Origin: Antilocapra americana
Taxonomy: Eukaryota; Chordata; Mammalia; Artiodactyla; Antilocapridae
Direction: 5' to 3'
Assembly (NCBI GenBank): GCA_007570785.1
Contig: ML661885.1
Coordinates: 36,901,771-36,965,770, forward strand
DNA: 64,000 nucleotides
Position 1 is the stretch's first letter, and the number at the start of each line of letters is the position of its first letter. Positions 23,676-34,309 of the stretch are shown here, piece after piece. Made by a program: the position numbers and the translations under genes. Under the pieces are notes generated by a model. That model was not told where the DNA came from and searched no databases. It saw only the letters and a list, made by a program, of their open reading frames with translations.

Positions 23676-24553
23676 GCACAGCCACTGTGGAAAACAGCAC
23701 ATAAGTTCCTCAAAAGATGAAAAATAGAAGAACTACCACACGAGCCTGCAGTTCCACTCTTCATACCCAAAGAAAATGAAAAAAATAATTTGAAAAGATC
23801 CCAGTGTTCATAGCAACATTCTTTATAGTAGCCAAGACATGAAATACAGATAAACGGATAAAAATGATGTGGGGTGTGTGTATGGTGGTGGAATATTTCT
23901 CAGCCATAAAAAAGAATGAAATTTTTGCCATTTCCAACAGTGTGGATAGAGCTACAGGATATTATGCTTAGTGACATGAGTCAGACAGAGAAAGACAAAT
24001 ACTGTATATTTTTAGTATATTTGGAATCTGAAACATAAAACACATTAGTGAATATAACAAAATGGAAACAGATTCACAGATACAGAGAACAAACTAGTGG
24101 TTACCAGTGGAGAGGGGTAAGATAAGTGGAGGGCTATTGAGGTACAAACTACTTTGGCCACCTCATGCGAAGAGTTGACTCATTGGAAAAGATGCTGATG
24201 CTGGGAAGGATTGGGGGCAGAAAAGGGGACGACAGGATGAGATGGCTGGATGGCATCACCAACTTGATGGACATGGGTTTTGGTGAACTCCGGAAGTTGG
24301 TAATGGACAGGGAAGCCTGGTGTACTGCAGTTCATGGTGTTGCAAAGAGTCAGACATGACTGAGAAACTGAACTGAACTATGTATAAAATAAAGTTACAA
24401 GGATGTAATGTTCCACACAGAGGGATATAGCCAATATGTAATAATAATTTTAGATGAAGTATAAGCTATAAAAATATCAAGTTACTGTGTTATATCCCTA
24501 AAACTAATATAATGTTGTAAGCCAACCATGCTTCCAAAAAAAAAAAAAACACT
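23676..24553 (+). mobile_element. Older L1 3' end, sense, interrupted by BovB
   Basis: Sense L1 from the end of ORF2 (AGCCACTGTGGAAAACAGCA) through its 3' UTR to an A-run at 24537-24550. A BovB 3' end sits inside it at 24150-24380. The flanks resume as L1 (GAGGTACAAACT before; TGTATAAAATAAAGTTACAA after). Confidence 0.85.
24150..24380 (+). mobile_element. BovB 3' end (ART2A-like) nested in L1
   Basis: Short sense BovB terminus from CTTTGGCCACCTCATGCGAA to TGAGAAACTGAACTGAACT. Confidence 0.9.
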
Positions 24554-24554
24554 C

Positions 24555-24960
24555 ATCTCATTAACAGATGCCATTAAGAAAGTGAAAAGGGAACCCATGG
24601 ATAGAGAAAATATTAGCAGTACACATATCTAATAAAGTACTTGGATCCAGAATGTAAAAATAATTTTTATAGCTCAAATTTTTTTAAAAGGGCAAGAGAC
24701 TTAAACAGACACTTCAAAGAAGATATAAGAATGGCCAATAAGCACATGAAAAGATGTTCAGCATCATTGGTCTTTCAGGAAATGCACATAAAACAACCAT
24801 GAGAGATGCCATTTCATGCCCAGTAATGGCTGAAATTCAAAATAATTTTAGCACCAACTAAATTTAGCTTCAAATTTAGCACCACAGGTAACACCGACTA
24901 CTGGAGAGTGGGTGTGAGTGGTTGTACATATATATCTTGTATAACATGCATGTCTCAAAA
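24555..24960 (+). mobile_element. Old L1 ORF2 fragment, possibly continuing the 20890-22960 copy
   Basis: Sense ORF2 C-terminal motifs (AACAGACACTTCAAAGAAGA, AAGCACATGAAAAGATGTTC). These lie downstream in ORF2 of the region seen before 22960, so a single old L1 split by later insertions is plausible. Confidence 0.6.
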
Positions 24961-25074
24961 AGGTACATTTAAAAGTGAAAGTGATAGTTGATCAGGTATG
25001 TCCGACTCTTTGTGACGCCATGGACTGTAGCCGCCACGCTCCTCTATCCATGGAATTCTCCAGGTAAGAATATT

Positions 25075-25714
25075 AGTACATATACACAATGGAATATTAC
25101 TCAGCATTAAAAAAAAAATTCATTTGAATCAGTTCTACTCAGTTGGACGGAACTGGAGCCTATTATCCAGAGTGAAGTAAGCCAGGAGGAAAAACAACAA
25201 TACAGTATACTAACGCATATATATGGAATTTAGAAAGATGGCAGCGAGAACCCTGCATGTGAGACAGCGAAAGGAACGCAGACGTATAGAACAGACTCGT
25301 GGACTCTGTGGATGAGGGCAAGGGTGGGATGATATGGGAGAATGGCATTGAAACATGTTAATTATCATATGTGAAATCAATCGCCAGCCCAGGATTTATG
25401 CTCGGGGCTGGTGCACCGAGATTTCCCAGGGGGAGGGAATCGGGGGGCGGAGGAGGGAGAGGGGTTCTGGAGGGGAGCATATGTAAACCCATGGCTATTT
25501 CATGTCATTGTATGGCAAAACCAATAAAAAAAAAAAAAGAGGTAAAATTTCATCGGCCAGAGTTGATAAGTATTGGGTTGGCCAAAACTTTCATTCAGGT
25601 TTTCAATGAGCTTTTTGGCCAACTCAATATTAAATAACTGACAAAGATGTAAAGGAAATGAAAGATGAAATTAGATGAATAAAATGATGCTGGGCAGGTC
25701 ATTTAAAAAAAAAA
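25075..25714 (+). mobile_element. Young L1-BT-like 3' end with a 3' transduction
   Basis: 25075 to about 25540 is 5'-truncated L1 (starting GTACATATACACAATGG, ending TTGTATGGCAAAACC plus an A-run). About 25541-25704 is non-L1 sequence with AATAAA at 25678-25683, followed 21 nt later by a second A-run (25705-25716). The repeated SINE sequence after the second A-run shows that the L1 and the extra segment were inserted together. Confidence 0.87.
25573..25627. mobile_element. Mariner-type miniature element in the transduced segment
   Basis: Terminal inverted repeats TTGGGTTGGCCAAAA and TTTTTGGCCAACTCAA lie head to head, flanked by TA dinucleotides (25571-25572 and 25628-25629) as expected for Tc1/mariner insertion. 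At 55 bp it is little more than the two termini and has no coding capacity. Confidence 0.8.
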
Positions 25715-25805
25715 AAGAATACTGGAGTGAGTAGCCATTACATTCTCTAGGAGTCTCCTGCATTGCAGGCAGATTCTTTACCGTCCAAGCCACCAAGGAA
25801 TCCCC

Positions 25806-26340
25806 ACATGTTTATAAAGAGCTCTTGAATAAGAATACATTTCAGTGTATGAAGGATATAACAATGCAATTCACAGGAAAAGAAATAGAAATATCTAATA
25901 AACATAGGAAAAGTGTTTCAATTTACTCAGTAAATAAGGAAATGGAGACTAGAACAACAATAAATTTATTTATGCACCTAATTGGCAACAAATCTTTGAA
26001 AATGAAATGTTTCCTTTTGCCAGAGTTGTAGGGTATAATGTACTTCTTCACACACATTCGGTGGAATTGTGAGTTGGTATAAACATTTTCTCAATGCCAC
26101 CATCAACTTTAAAGTGGAATTGTATGCTTGGGTCTAACAGTTCTACTTCTAGAAAAATCTGTCGAGAATTCCTTAAAGCACTGTTCATAATAGTGAAAAA
26201 CTGGAAGCAGTCAAAGTGTCAGCCTTTGTTCTACTTACTCAGAATATTTAAAGAGGAAATAGCCTGGTGTAATAATTCTCGGATAATTAACTTTATCATC
26301 ACTTGGCTTAAGGCAAAGGCAAGGAATTTTGACTAATTTT
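25806..26340 (+). mobile_element. Old L1/HAL1-like fragment
   Basis: Diverged sense motifs (AATAAACATAGGAAAAGTGT, GTGAAAAACTGGAAGCAGTC) in ORF2 order. The subfamily is not determined. Confidence 0.55.
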
Positions 26341-26379
26341 GTAAGTGCTTCTTATTTGACTGTTTTGTCCTTTGCGTGC

Positions 26380-26595
26380 ATACTCAATTCCTCAGCCATG
26401 TCTGACTTTTTGTGACCCCGTGGATTATAGCCCACCAGGCTCCTCTGTCCATTCTTCCCAGGCAATAATACTGGAGTGGGTTGCCATTTCCTCTTCCAGG
26501 GGGTCTTCCCAACCCAGGAATTGAACCTACATCTCTGGCATCTCCAGCATTGGCAGGTGGATTCTTGACCACAGAGCCACTTGGGAAGCCCTTTC
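26380..26595 (-). mobile_element. Bov-tA SINE with 8-bp TSD
   Basis: Antisense Bov-tA ending CCACTTGGGAAGCCC, between TGTCCTTT at 26366-26373 and 26596-26603. It lies 640 bp upstream of LRP12 exon 4. Confidence 0.88.
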
Positions 26596-27233
26596 TGTCC
26601 TTTATTTGTGCCTGTGTTTTACGAACTATAAGATAACATTTGGCTATAAATCATTTATGTAGAAAAGTATTCCCAAACTCAGGGACTTTTCACTGAAGTT
26701 TTTTGTTTGTTCATTTTTAACTTCTTACTTGGCTCAGGTTTGTGCTATTTGCTCTCCTGAAAATGTAAGCTATAAACTTTTCATTAAGCAAGTAGATAAA
26801 GCAGTCTAATCTAAAGAAAGGCTGACTTCCTCTGTGTCCTTCAGTTCATTGAATTATGGAGTGGTGTTTCTGGTCCAAACAGAGAACAATTTAGAGTACT
26901 ATAAATTAGAAGTGGTCCTTCCTAAACACATACAGGGAAAAGAAAGGGTGCCAACTATCTCCTGTTTTTTTAGCATTATTTTGGAACTTTGTGTTACTTA
27001 TGAAGAAGTATTATTCTTGAATCTGGGAAAGAGATATAAATATTAGGAACACAGAGTATTATTGTTATTATTTGTTGATGATACAGTTGTGTACTAAGAA
27101 GAGCCAGGAGAATCAGTGAATATTTAGAGGCTTATAATAAAGTTCTCAGTTATTTTGATTTTGTTTTTGTTTTTAAATGAATTTTTTTCCCAAAACTCCC
27201 TTTCAACAGCCTTTTCTGACTTTTTATTTGTAG

Positions 27234-27436
27234 TTTTCAGGATTTTGATATTCAAGGGTCCAGAAGATGCAGTTTGGACTGGTTGACGATAGAAACATAC
27301 AAGAATATTGAAAGCTACAGAGCCTGTGGTTCCACAATCCCACCGCCGTACATTTCTTCCCAAGACCACGTCTGGATCAGGTTCCATTCCGATGACAGTA
27401 TCTCTAGGAAGGGTTTCAGGCTGGCATACTTTTCAG
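27234..27436 (+). CDS. LRP12: LRP12 coding exon (equivalent to exon 4): second half of CUB domain 1
   Basis: This 203-nt exon completes CUB domain 1, with readable segments SFQDFDIQGSRRCSLDW, YRACGSTIPPPYISS and HVWIRFHSDDSISRKGF. Such extracellular CUB modules usually mediate protein-protein contacts, and their paired cysteines are present. The frame decides the start: the upstream exon ends with AG, and joining to T at 27234 gives AGT (Ser) TTT CAG. A second AG at 27239-27240 would drop 7 nt and shift the frame. The donor GTGTGTTT follows 27436. The exon ends one base into a Gly codon that the next exon completes with GG. There is no stop and no frameshift. It lies about 10 kb from the previous exon across a repeat-rich intron. 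Confidence 0.95.
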
Positions 27437-28722
27437 GTGTGTTTTTATATAAGAAGAAAGGTATGGAACAGAATTCTATCATATTAACTCCTCCATTCCT
27501 TCAGGACTTGCCTTCTAAACAATGTCCATTTTATTGTGACTAAATACCAAGACAGCTGAGAGGGAAGAATTTGAGGCGAAAGGTTCAGGTGCCCTGGAGT
27601 TAGGTCTCCAAAAGGCATTTTGTATAATCCTAATAAAATGGTTCATTTTACACACTAAAGTCAGTCTTTTTAAATATTTTGAATGTATTTATTTTAAAAG
27701 GAACTTTTTTCCTCTCAAGTGTTCATCCATATCCTGCATATTACTTCAGAATGTATTTTTGTGTGTTACCATTATCTTTACACCTTCAAAGAAAAGACAC
27801 AAATCAGTTTTGCTTTCATAGTTTGTAGTATCATAAGTCTTCTGCTAGTTCTTAAACTTTATCCAAAAAGTGTGACTAGATCATAAAAGTATGAAGAACT
27901 CAGAGCATTAGATTTCCATAAAGTTTTGCTGAAAATCATTTTACATTTTCCTAAAATTAACTTGGTCACCTTTAGCAACATGTGCTACTTTTTCTCTTTT
28001 TTATTAAAAGCACATCTTTGTAATAATTACTTAGATTCTGAAGCATTTTCTGTCACCTGTTTGCCAGTAAATAAGTTGTTGATGGAGAAGTAAGCCTTTG
28101 GCTGACATCATCAGTGTGGATGGTAGGAATCTAATGTTTAGTTTTCTTTCCCTATCTCATTCTTGATACGTATTTAGGATAGTCTACTAAAACAATTAGA
28201 ATTCTATGAACATTTTAATTCTTTTCTCTCTCCTTCCCCCTACTCTTGAGTCTAGATAATGGACTTGCAAGATATTGTGTATATGTACATATATATGTAA
28301 ATAACTAGAAAAGAATATTAAAATGGCTTTGACAAGGTGATTATTATGGAGGAGTTTTTCTTCCTTTCAAAATGTTTATTCAGTAGGGTATTTAAAATTC
28401 TTAGGCAGTATATCCTACTGGCTTATATATCTTACATTGCTTTACTAAATGTGCTGTAGCAAAACAGCTTCTGCAAAAACAGAATCAGTCCTTTCTCTTT
28501 GGATCAGCTGTAGAGATCTTCATGGAACAAATCATAAGTAGTATTTAATTAAAGTTTTGAGTAATCAGTAAGCCAGTATTAATTAAATTTTTTGCTTAAG
28601 CCCAACTATCATCTGAGCTAATTAACATTTATGATAAAAATACTTGCTGTTACATACCCTTTAAAAAGTATGTTTTTTTCCCTCCTTACCTCTCCATCTC
28701 CCTCCTCCCACTGATCTCCCAG
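27437..28722 (+). other. LRP12 intron 4
   Basis: A 1.3-kb intron with no SINE or LINE that I recognise. It ends in a strong pyrimidine tract (28676-28720). The lack of insertions is unusual compared with the other introns, but nothing specific is seen. Confidence 0.85.
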
Positions 28723-29827
28723 GGAAATCTGAAGAACCAAACTGTGCCTGTGACCAGTTTCGCTGTGGAAATGGAAAGTGTATACCAGCAGCCTGGAAAT
28801 GCAACAACATGGATGAATGCGGAGACAGTTCTGATGAAGAGATCTGTGCCAGAGAAGCGAATCCTCCAACATCTGCCTCCTTCCAGCCCTGTGCTTATAA
28901 CCAGTTCCAGTGTCTGTCTCGGTTTACCAAAGTCTACACCTGCCTCCCAGAGTCTTTAAAATGCGACGGCAACATTGACTGCCTTGACCTCGGAGATGAG
29001 ATCGACTGTGATGTGCCCACTTGTGGACAGTGGTTAAAATATTTTTATGGTACTTTTAATTCTCCCAATTATCCAGACTTTTATCCTCCCGGAAGCAATT
29101 GCACCTGGTTAATAGACACTGGTGATCACCGCAAAGTCATCTTACGCTTCACAGACTTTAAACTTGATGGTACTGGTTATGGTGATTATGTCAAAATATA
29201 CGATGGATTAGAGGAGAATCCGCACAAGCTTCTGCGTGTGCTGACTGCTTTTGATTCTCATGCGCCTCTCACTGTCGTATCTTCTTCTGGACAGATTAGG
29301 GTCCATTTCTGCGCCGATAAAGTCAACGCGGCCAGGGGCTTTAATGCTACTTACCAGGTGGATGGCTTCTGTCTACCGTGGGAGATCCCCTGCGGAGGGA
29401 ACTGGGGCTGCTACACCGAGCAGCAGCGCTGTGATGGCTACTGGCATTGCCCAAACGGGAGGGACGAGATCAACTGTACCGTTTGCCAGAAGGAGGAGTT
29501 CCCGTGTTCCCGGAACGGCGTCTGCTACCCTCGCTCCGACCGCTGCAACTACCAGAACCACTGCCCAAACGGCTCCGATGAAAAAAACTGCTTTTTTTGC
29601 CAGCCAGGAAATTTTCATTGTAAAAACAACCGGTGCGTGTTTGAAAGCTGGGTGTGTGACTCTCAGGATGACTGCGGCGACGGCAGCGACGAGGAGAACT
29701 GCCCGGTGATCGTGCCGACCCGGGTCATCACCGCAGCCGTCATCGGGAGCCTCATCTGTGGCCTGCTGCTGGTCATTGCCTTGGGGTGCACCTGTAAGCT
29801 TTATTCTCTGAGAATGTTTGAACGAAG
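28723..29827 (+). CDS. LRP12: LRP12 large exon (equivalent to exon 5): LDL-A 1-2, CUB 2, LDL-A 3-5, transmembrane
   Basis: This 1,105-nt exon encodes about 368 residues, most of the ectodomain plus the membrane anchor. In exon-relative residues: LDL receptor class A repeat 1 at 7-41 (ending [10 protein letters not shown]), repeat 2 at 56-95, CUB domain 2 at 100-213, class A repeats 3 at 216-251, 4 at 254-289 and 5 at 292-326 (ending [10 protein letters not shown]), a transmembrane helix at about 334-357 ([20 protein letters not shown]), then a basic stop-transfer segment. The six-cysteine pattern and the acidic C-x-x-G-S/R-D-E calcium motifs are present in the repeats, with variants in repeats 2 and 3. 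Acceptor AG is at 28721-28722 and the donor after 29827 is GTCAGT. Reading past the donor gives only 21 non-homologous residues. Codon use is GC-rich toward the 3' end. Confidence 0.97.
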
Positions 29828-30650
29828 GTCAGTATCAAGACAGCTGTGGTGTCGCATGCTCTGTACAGTAAAAGCAGGGCCCAGACATTTATAACACAGT
29901 TTTTAAGGAGATGAGCAATATATTTTTGTTACACTATTGGAGACAGAGCTACATATTGTCTGTGATTTATAAAATTACTGTGAAAAGCATATGACTGAAA
30001 AGGTTAATGAGCACATTAAAAAAACAAATACTTAGGAGTTACAAGGTGAGAAAAGGCAGTCTGTATTCAGTCTGTTTGCAGATTAACATGTTTTATAGGA
30101 ATTTTGCAAGCTGTAATTCTTGGTCATAGTGCTTTAACCTGAGTTTTATAAATGTTAATTCAACAATTCCAGACATTTGAGAGCCTTCTGTGTTCAAAGC
30201 AGTATATGGGTGAATAGAGCAATGAGTAGGAGTAATCTCACAGGCAGTTTACAGTTAGAAGGAAGGAACTGGTGGGTAACATTAAATGACAAAAACGTAT
30301 AGGTGCTGTAAGAGCTATAAAATAAAGTGGTATAAAAGTCAAAGGATCTCAGTTAAGTAAGAAACGGTTCAGCTGAAAGGGTGGCCCTCAGAGACAGCTG
30401 TCTTCCACATGGCAGAGGAGACACCTGGAGAAGTTGATGGCAGAGAGGTCTTCTAGAAAACTCCTGTGGAGACCATGGCCATCAGCCCCAGGAAAGTTGC
30501 AAGTAATACATACAACAAAGAAGTCACATACCAGACAGCCAGGAACAGAGGCACAGTATCAAAACAACCATATGCTTCTTACTTGGCATAAGTGGCCAGA
30601 AATGTTTTACTACATTGCAACATAAAAGTAAGTACAAGCAACATGAAGAG

Positions 30651-30850
30651 GGGTAAAAATCCTGCTTGCAATGCAGGACACGTAAGAGACATGGGTTTGA
30701 TCCCTAGGTAGGGACGAGGCCCTGGAGGAGGGCATGGCAGCCCACTCCAGTATTCTTGCCTGGAGAACCCATGGACTGAGGAGCCTGGAGGATTACAGTC
30801 CATAGAGCCGCGAAGAGTCGGATATGACTGAAGGGACTTAGGACGCACAC
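30651..30850 (+). mobile_element. Bov-tA SINE
   Basis: Sense copy (CCCACTCCAGTATTCTTGCC, AGAGTCGGATATGACTGAAG) in LRP12 intron 5, about 470 bp upstream of exon 6. Confidence 0.9.
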
Positions 30851-31318
30851 ACAACATAAGAGCACTGTGAAGAACAGAAGCCTTGAGTTTAAGAACAAGT
30901 TATTCCAGAATGGGTTTTGGCAACTCACTTCACTCTTTTCCTTACCTGAAAAGTAAATATGCTGGACTTGATAAATAAAGTCTCTTCTAAGAATATTCAA
31001 ATACTTTTACCTCAAGTCTCAAGCCCCTATGATCTCAGAAGTTTAAAGATCTAGTACTTTTATCTTTTACAAAGGGATATTTAATTTATTAAAGCTTAGT
31101 GATCCAGGCCCCTAGTAAAACCACATGAGGCTGGACTGTCCGCTTCTATGTTCTCAGTGTAGGGTAATATAGATACTCACCCCATGTTGGCTGATTCTGC
31201 TTTACAAATGAACAAATATATTAAAATTCAGATTAATTGTTGATAATTTAAAAATTACTGTTTTGCCTTGTCTTTTTTTTTTTTTTTTAAACTCCTTTTA
31301 TCCTCGTTTCTCTCAAAG

Positions 31319-31451
31319 ATCATTTGAAACACAGTTGTCCAGAGTGGAAGCAGAATTGTTAAGAAGGGAAGCTCCTCCCTCTTATGGACAATTGATCGCT
31401 CAGGGTTTAATTCCACCAGTTGAAGATTTTCCTGTTTGTTCACCTAATCAG
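31319..31451 (+). CDS. LRP12: LRP12 coding exon (equivalent to exon 6): juxtamembrane cytoplasmic tail
   Basis: This 133-nt exon encodes 44 residues of the cytoplasmic tail just inside the membrane, with segments SFETQLSRVEAELLRREAPP, SYGQLIAQGLIPP and VEDFPVCSPNQ. It follows a long T-rich tract with acceptor AG at 31317-31318 and ends in frame with CAG before a GTATGT donor. The first base completes the Arg codon begun in the previous exon. The APPSYG stretch contains a PPxY motif, the known ligand for WW domains such as those of NEDD4-family ubiquitin ligases; binding here is inference. No defect is seen. Bov-tA SINEs in opposite orientations lie on the two sides of the exon. Confidence 0.95.
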
Positions 31452-31504
31452 GTATGTTACAATTTATGATTTCTGTTTCAGTACCTCTTAAAATGAAATC
31501 TAAA

Positions 31505-31628
31505 ATGGCACCCCACTCCAGTACTCTTGCTTGGAAAATCCCATGGATGGAGGAGCCTGGTAGGCTGCAGTCCATGGGGTCACAAAGAATCGGACGTGAC
31601 TGAGCAACTTCACTTCACTTTCACTTAC
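31505..31628 (+). mobile_element. Bov-tA SINE, 5'-truncated
   Basis: Sense 3' half only, from GGCACCCCACTCCAGTACTC to GACTGAGCAACTTCACTTCA. It begins about 55 bp after the exon 6 donor. Confidence 0.9.
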
Positions 31629-31790
31629 ATGTAGTCGTGAAGGACCCTTGATTGTGTCAGAATTTTTGCAGTCGAGTCAAGAGTTAAATAAATGGAAGAT
31701 TTTAAATTATACAGTTGACTCCTGAGCAGTGTGGGGGTTAGGGGTATCAAGGCTCCATGCAGGTGAAAATTCACATGTAACTTTGGAGTT

Positions 31791-32001
31791 GAGCTTCCCA
31801 GGTGGCCCGATGGTAAAGAATCCACCTGCCAATGCAGGAGATGCAGTTCGATCCCTGGGTTGGGAAGATCGCCTGGAGAAGGAAGTGGCAACCCACTCCA
31901 GTATTCTTGCCTGGGAAACTCCATGGACAGAGGAGCCTGGTGGGCTACAATCCATGGGGTCACAAGAGAGTCGGACATGACTGAGCAACTAAACAACAAC
32001 T
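31791..32001 (+). mobile_element. Bov-tA SINE
   Basis: Sense copy, well preserved, from AGCTTCCCAGGTGGCCCGAT to GACATGACTGAGCAACTAAA. Confidence 0.92.
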
Positions 32002-32240
32002 TTATAGTCAGCCTTCTGTCTGGGGCTCAGCATCCACAAATTCAGCCAACTGTAGGTGATATGGTGCTGTGATATTTGCCATTGAAAAAAAAAAATCCAT
32101 AAATAAGTGAACCTGGGAAAGCCCATGTTGCTCAAGGGTCTATTCTAGTTGTTTCATTATATTTTAACAAATTCAGAAGTATACTTTTCATTCTTTACTT
32201 CTTATTTGGTTATGTGATTCTTAAGCATTTTAATGTTTAG

Positions 32241-32459
32241 GATGTGCTTACTTGCTCAGTCACGTCCAACTCTTTAAGACCCCATGGGCTGTAACCCACC
32301 GGGCTCCTCTGTCCATGGGGTTCTCCAGGCAAGAATACTGGAGTGGGGTGCCATACCCTCCTCCAGGGGATCGTCCCTACCCAGGGATCAAACCCATGTC
32401 TCTTATGTTTCCTACATTGGCAAGCGGGTTCTTTACCACTGGCATCACTTGGGAAGCCC
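32241..32459 (-). mobile_element. Bov-tA SINE with 10-bp TSD
   Basis: Antisense copy between TAATGTTTAG at 32231-32240 and 32460-32469. Confidence 0.93.
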
Positions 32460-32716
32460 TAATGTTTAGAATAATTTAGTACATTGAAATTCACAAGTAA
32501 AGTCTGAGAACTCATTTTCTTCTTGAACTATTTCGAAGATTTAAGAATAAATACTAAAGTTGATATGCTTAGAAATACGTTAGTAACATGAAAGATTAAA
32601 ATAAAAGTCATTGAAATGAAGTTAATATTTCCACCTTCCTTGAGGGGAAGCCTCTTCACAGGTGGATTTTACAGTGCTTAAAAATCCATATCATTTTCTT
32701 TAAATAGTAACTCATT

Positions 32717-33045
32717 TTTTTTTTAATTTTTTTAGTTTATTTTGGAGTATAGCCAATTAATAATGTTATAAAAGTTTCAAATGGACAGCAAAGGGATTCA
32801 ATCATATATATTTATATGTGTATCCATTCTTCTCCAAACTCCCCTCCCATACTATAGTCATTTTTTATTAATGTTGCAAAATTCTTTAAATTTTTGTTAG
32901 CAGTTTTTTAAATTGAAGTGTAGTTTATTTACAGTGTTGTCTTAGTTTCAGGTATACAACAAAGTGATTCAGTTATATACATTCTTTTTCATATTTTTTT
33001 CTGTAATAGGTTATTACAAGATGTTGGATATAGTTCCTAGCAATT
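32717..33045 (-). mobile_element. Two antisense L1 3' UTR fragments
   Basis: 32717 to about 32880 (GGAGTATAGCCAATTAATAA) and about 32893-33045 (CAGGTATACAACAAAGTGAT, GGTTATTACAAGATGTTGGA) are both antisense L1 3'-region sequences, side by side and diverged. Confidence 0.65.
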
Positions 33046-33208
33046 TCTTTTTTTTTTATTTCTTTTTCAATTCTTAAAATTGTGCCAGGGTTCATAAGGC
33101 CATAAAGGTTTATACATTTAAAATGTAAATTCGTCCTGAAATAATTCTAAAAATTATTCCCAGTATCAAAATTAAGAAAAATTGTTAGACGTTGTTTTCC
33201 CAGTGATT

Positions 33209-33395
33209 GAACGTGAAAGTCACTCAGGCGTGTCTCACTCTTTGCAACTCCATGGATAGTCCATGGAATTCTCCAGGCCAGAATACTGGAGTAGGTAGCC
33301 ATTTCCTTCTCCAGGGGAATCTTCCCAACCCAGGGATTAAATCCAGGTCTCTTGCATTGCAGGCGGACTCTTTCCCAGCTGAGCCACCAGGGAAG
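33209..33395 (-). mobile_element. Bov-tA SINE with TSD
   Basis: Antisense copy between CCCAGTGATT at 33199-33208 and 33396-33405, with a small internal deletion near 33255. Confidence 0.92.
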
Positions 33396-34309
33396 CCCAG
33401 TGATTAGCTCTGTTCAAAATGAAAGTCCATTTCCTTTTTGGTAAATGAGATTCCTGATTGCAGTCTGTCACCTTATTTGAATCTTTTTAGGAAATCTCTG
33501 TGAGAATTTGTAGTTTTAAAACATTTCTCTGGATATAATTTGCTAAGTAAATAATTCAGAATTTCCACTGGTTAAAATTTTGTTTGCAACATACAAAGAA
33601 CCTATGTTGTGGCTTTTTCATAATATATTTTTGGTCCTGCCATGGGGAAGGGTTCTTTTTAGGTAGGAATTCAGAGGATGGTTAATTCCATGCACCCCCG
33701 CCTCTACCATCTGTCACCCACCACCGTTATACCCTGAGGCTACCTTCAAGAGTTTAGTCAACTGTGAGTTACCTGGAGCATAGTCCACATATGATAGCCC
33801 TCACTTCTAACACCAGTTGTAATTGTAAGTTCAGGGACTCCCAAAACCATCCTGCAGTTTGATAATTCACTAGAAAGCCTAAGAGCTTGAAAGCTGTTAT
33901 ATACCATGTTATAACTTTTATTTCTGGGAAAGCACCCAGATTAAATCAGCCAAAGTAAGAGACATAGAGAACAGGGTTCAGGAGAATACCAAACACAACC
34001 CTTCCAACTATCTTTTCCCCATAATGTCAGGACAGTGTAACTCTCTCAACACCAGTGAATGACAATATGCATGAAGCATTGATATCCAGGGAATCTCACC
34101 CAAACTTGGTGTCCAAGGTTTTTTTTGAAGCTCCATCACAGCAGCACAATTCATTGCACACGTGACTGATCCTGGTCTCTAGCCCTTCAGAGACTGACTG
34201 ATTCTGCTGATTGAAAGCCCTCACTCTGCATCACAATTGTGTGGCTCAGAGCCTCCTCCTAAAACACCCTGTTACTCTCTGGCCCAAGGCTCCCTGCAAT
34301 GACACTTCT

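Larger units (their letters stand above)
24975..25805 (-). mobile_element. Bov-tA SINE split by an L1 insertion
   Basis: The 3' half (24975-25074) and tRNA-like half (25715-25805, ending CCAAGCCACCAAGGAATCCCC) are parts of one antisense Bov-tA. The L1 insertion between them duplicated AAGAATATT/AAGAATACT (25066-25074 and 25715-25723). Confidence 0.88.
17279..27233 (+). other. LRP12 intron 3: residual sequence
   Basis: 17279-19364 is AT-rich and apparently unique; a faint old-repeat-like stretch near 18180-18260 was not assigned. 26604-27233 contains nothing I recognise apart from the polypyrimidine tract before exon 4. The rest of the intron is largely repeats (L1, BovB, Bov-tA, CHR). Confidence 0.75.

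Noticed and set aside
23225..24553. A third twin-primed (5'-inverted) L1
   Set aside because: The antisense and sense pieces overlap by about 100 bp or more in L1 coordinates and there is no shared TSD, so two separate insertions are more likely.
28809..29894. A stand-alone 361-residue LDL-A/CUB protein starting at an internal Met
   Set aside because: It is the internal part of LRP12 exon 5. The true exon starts upstream in the same frame and the last 21 codons are intron.
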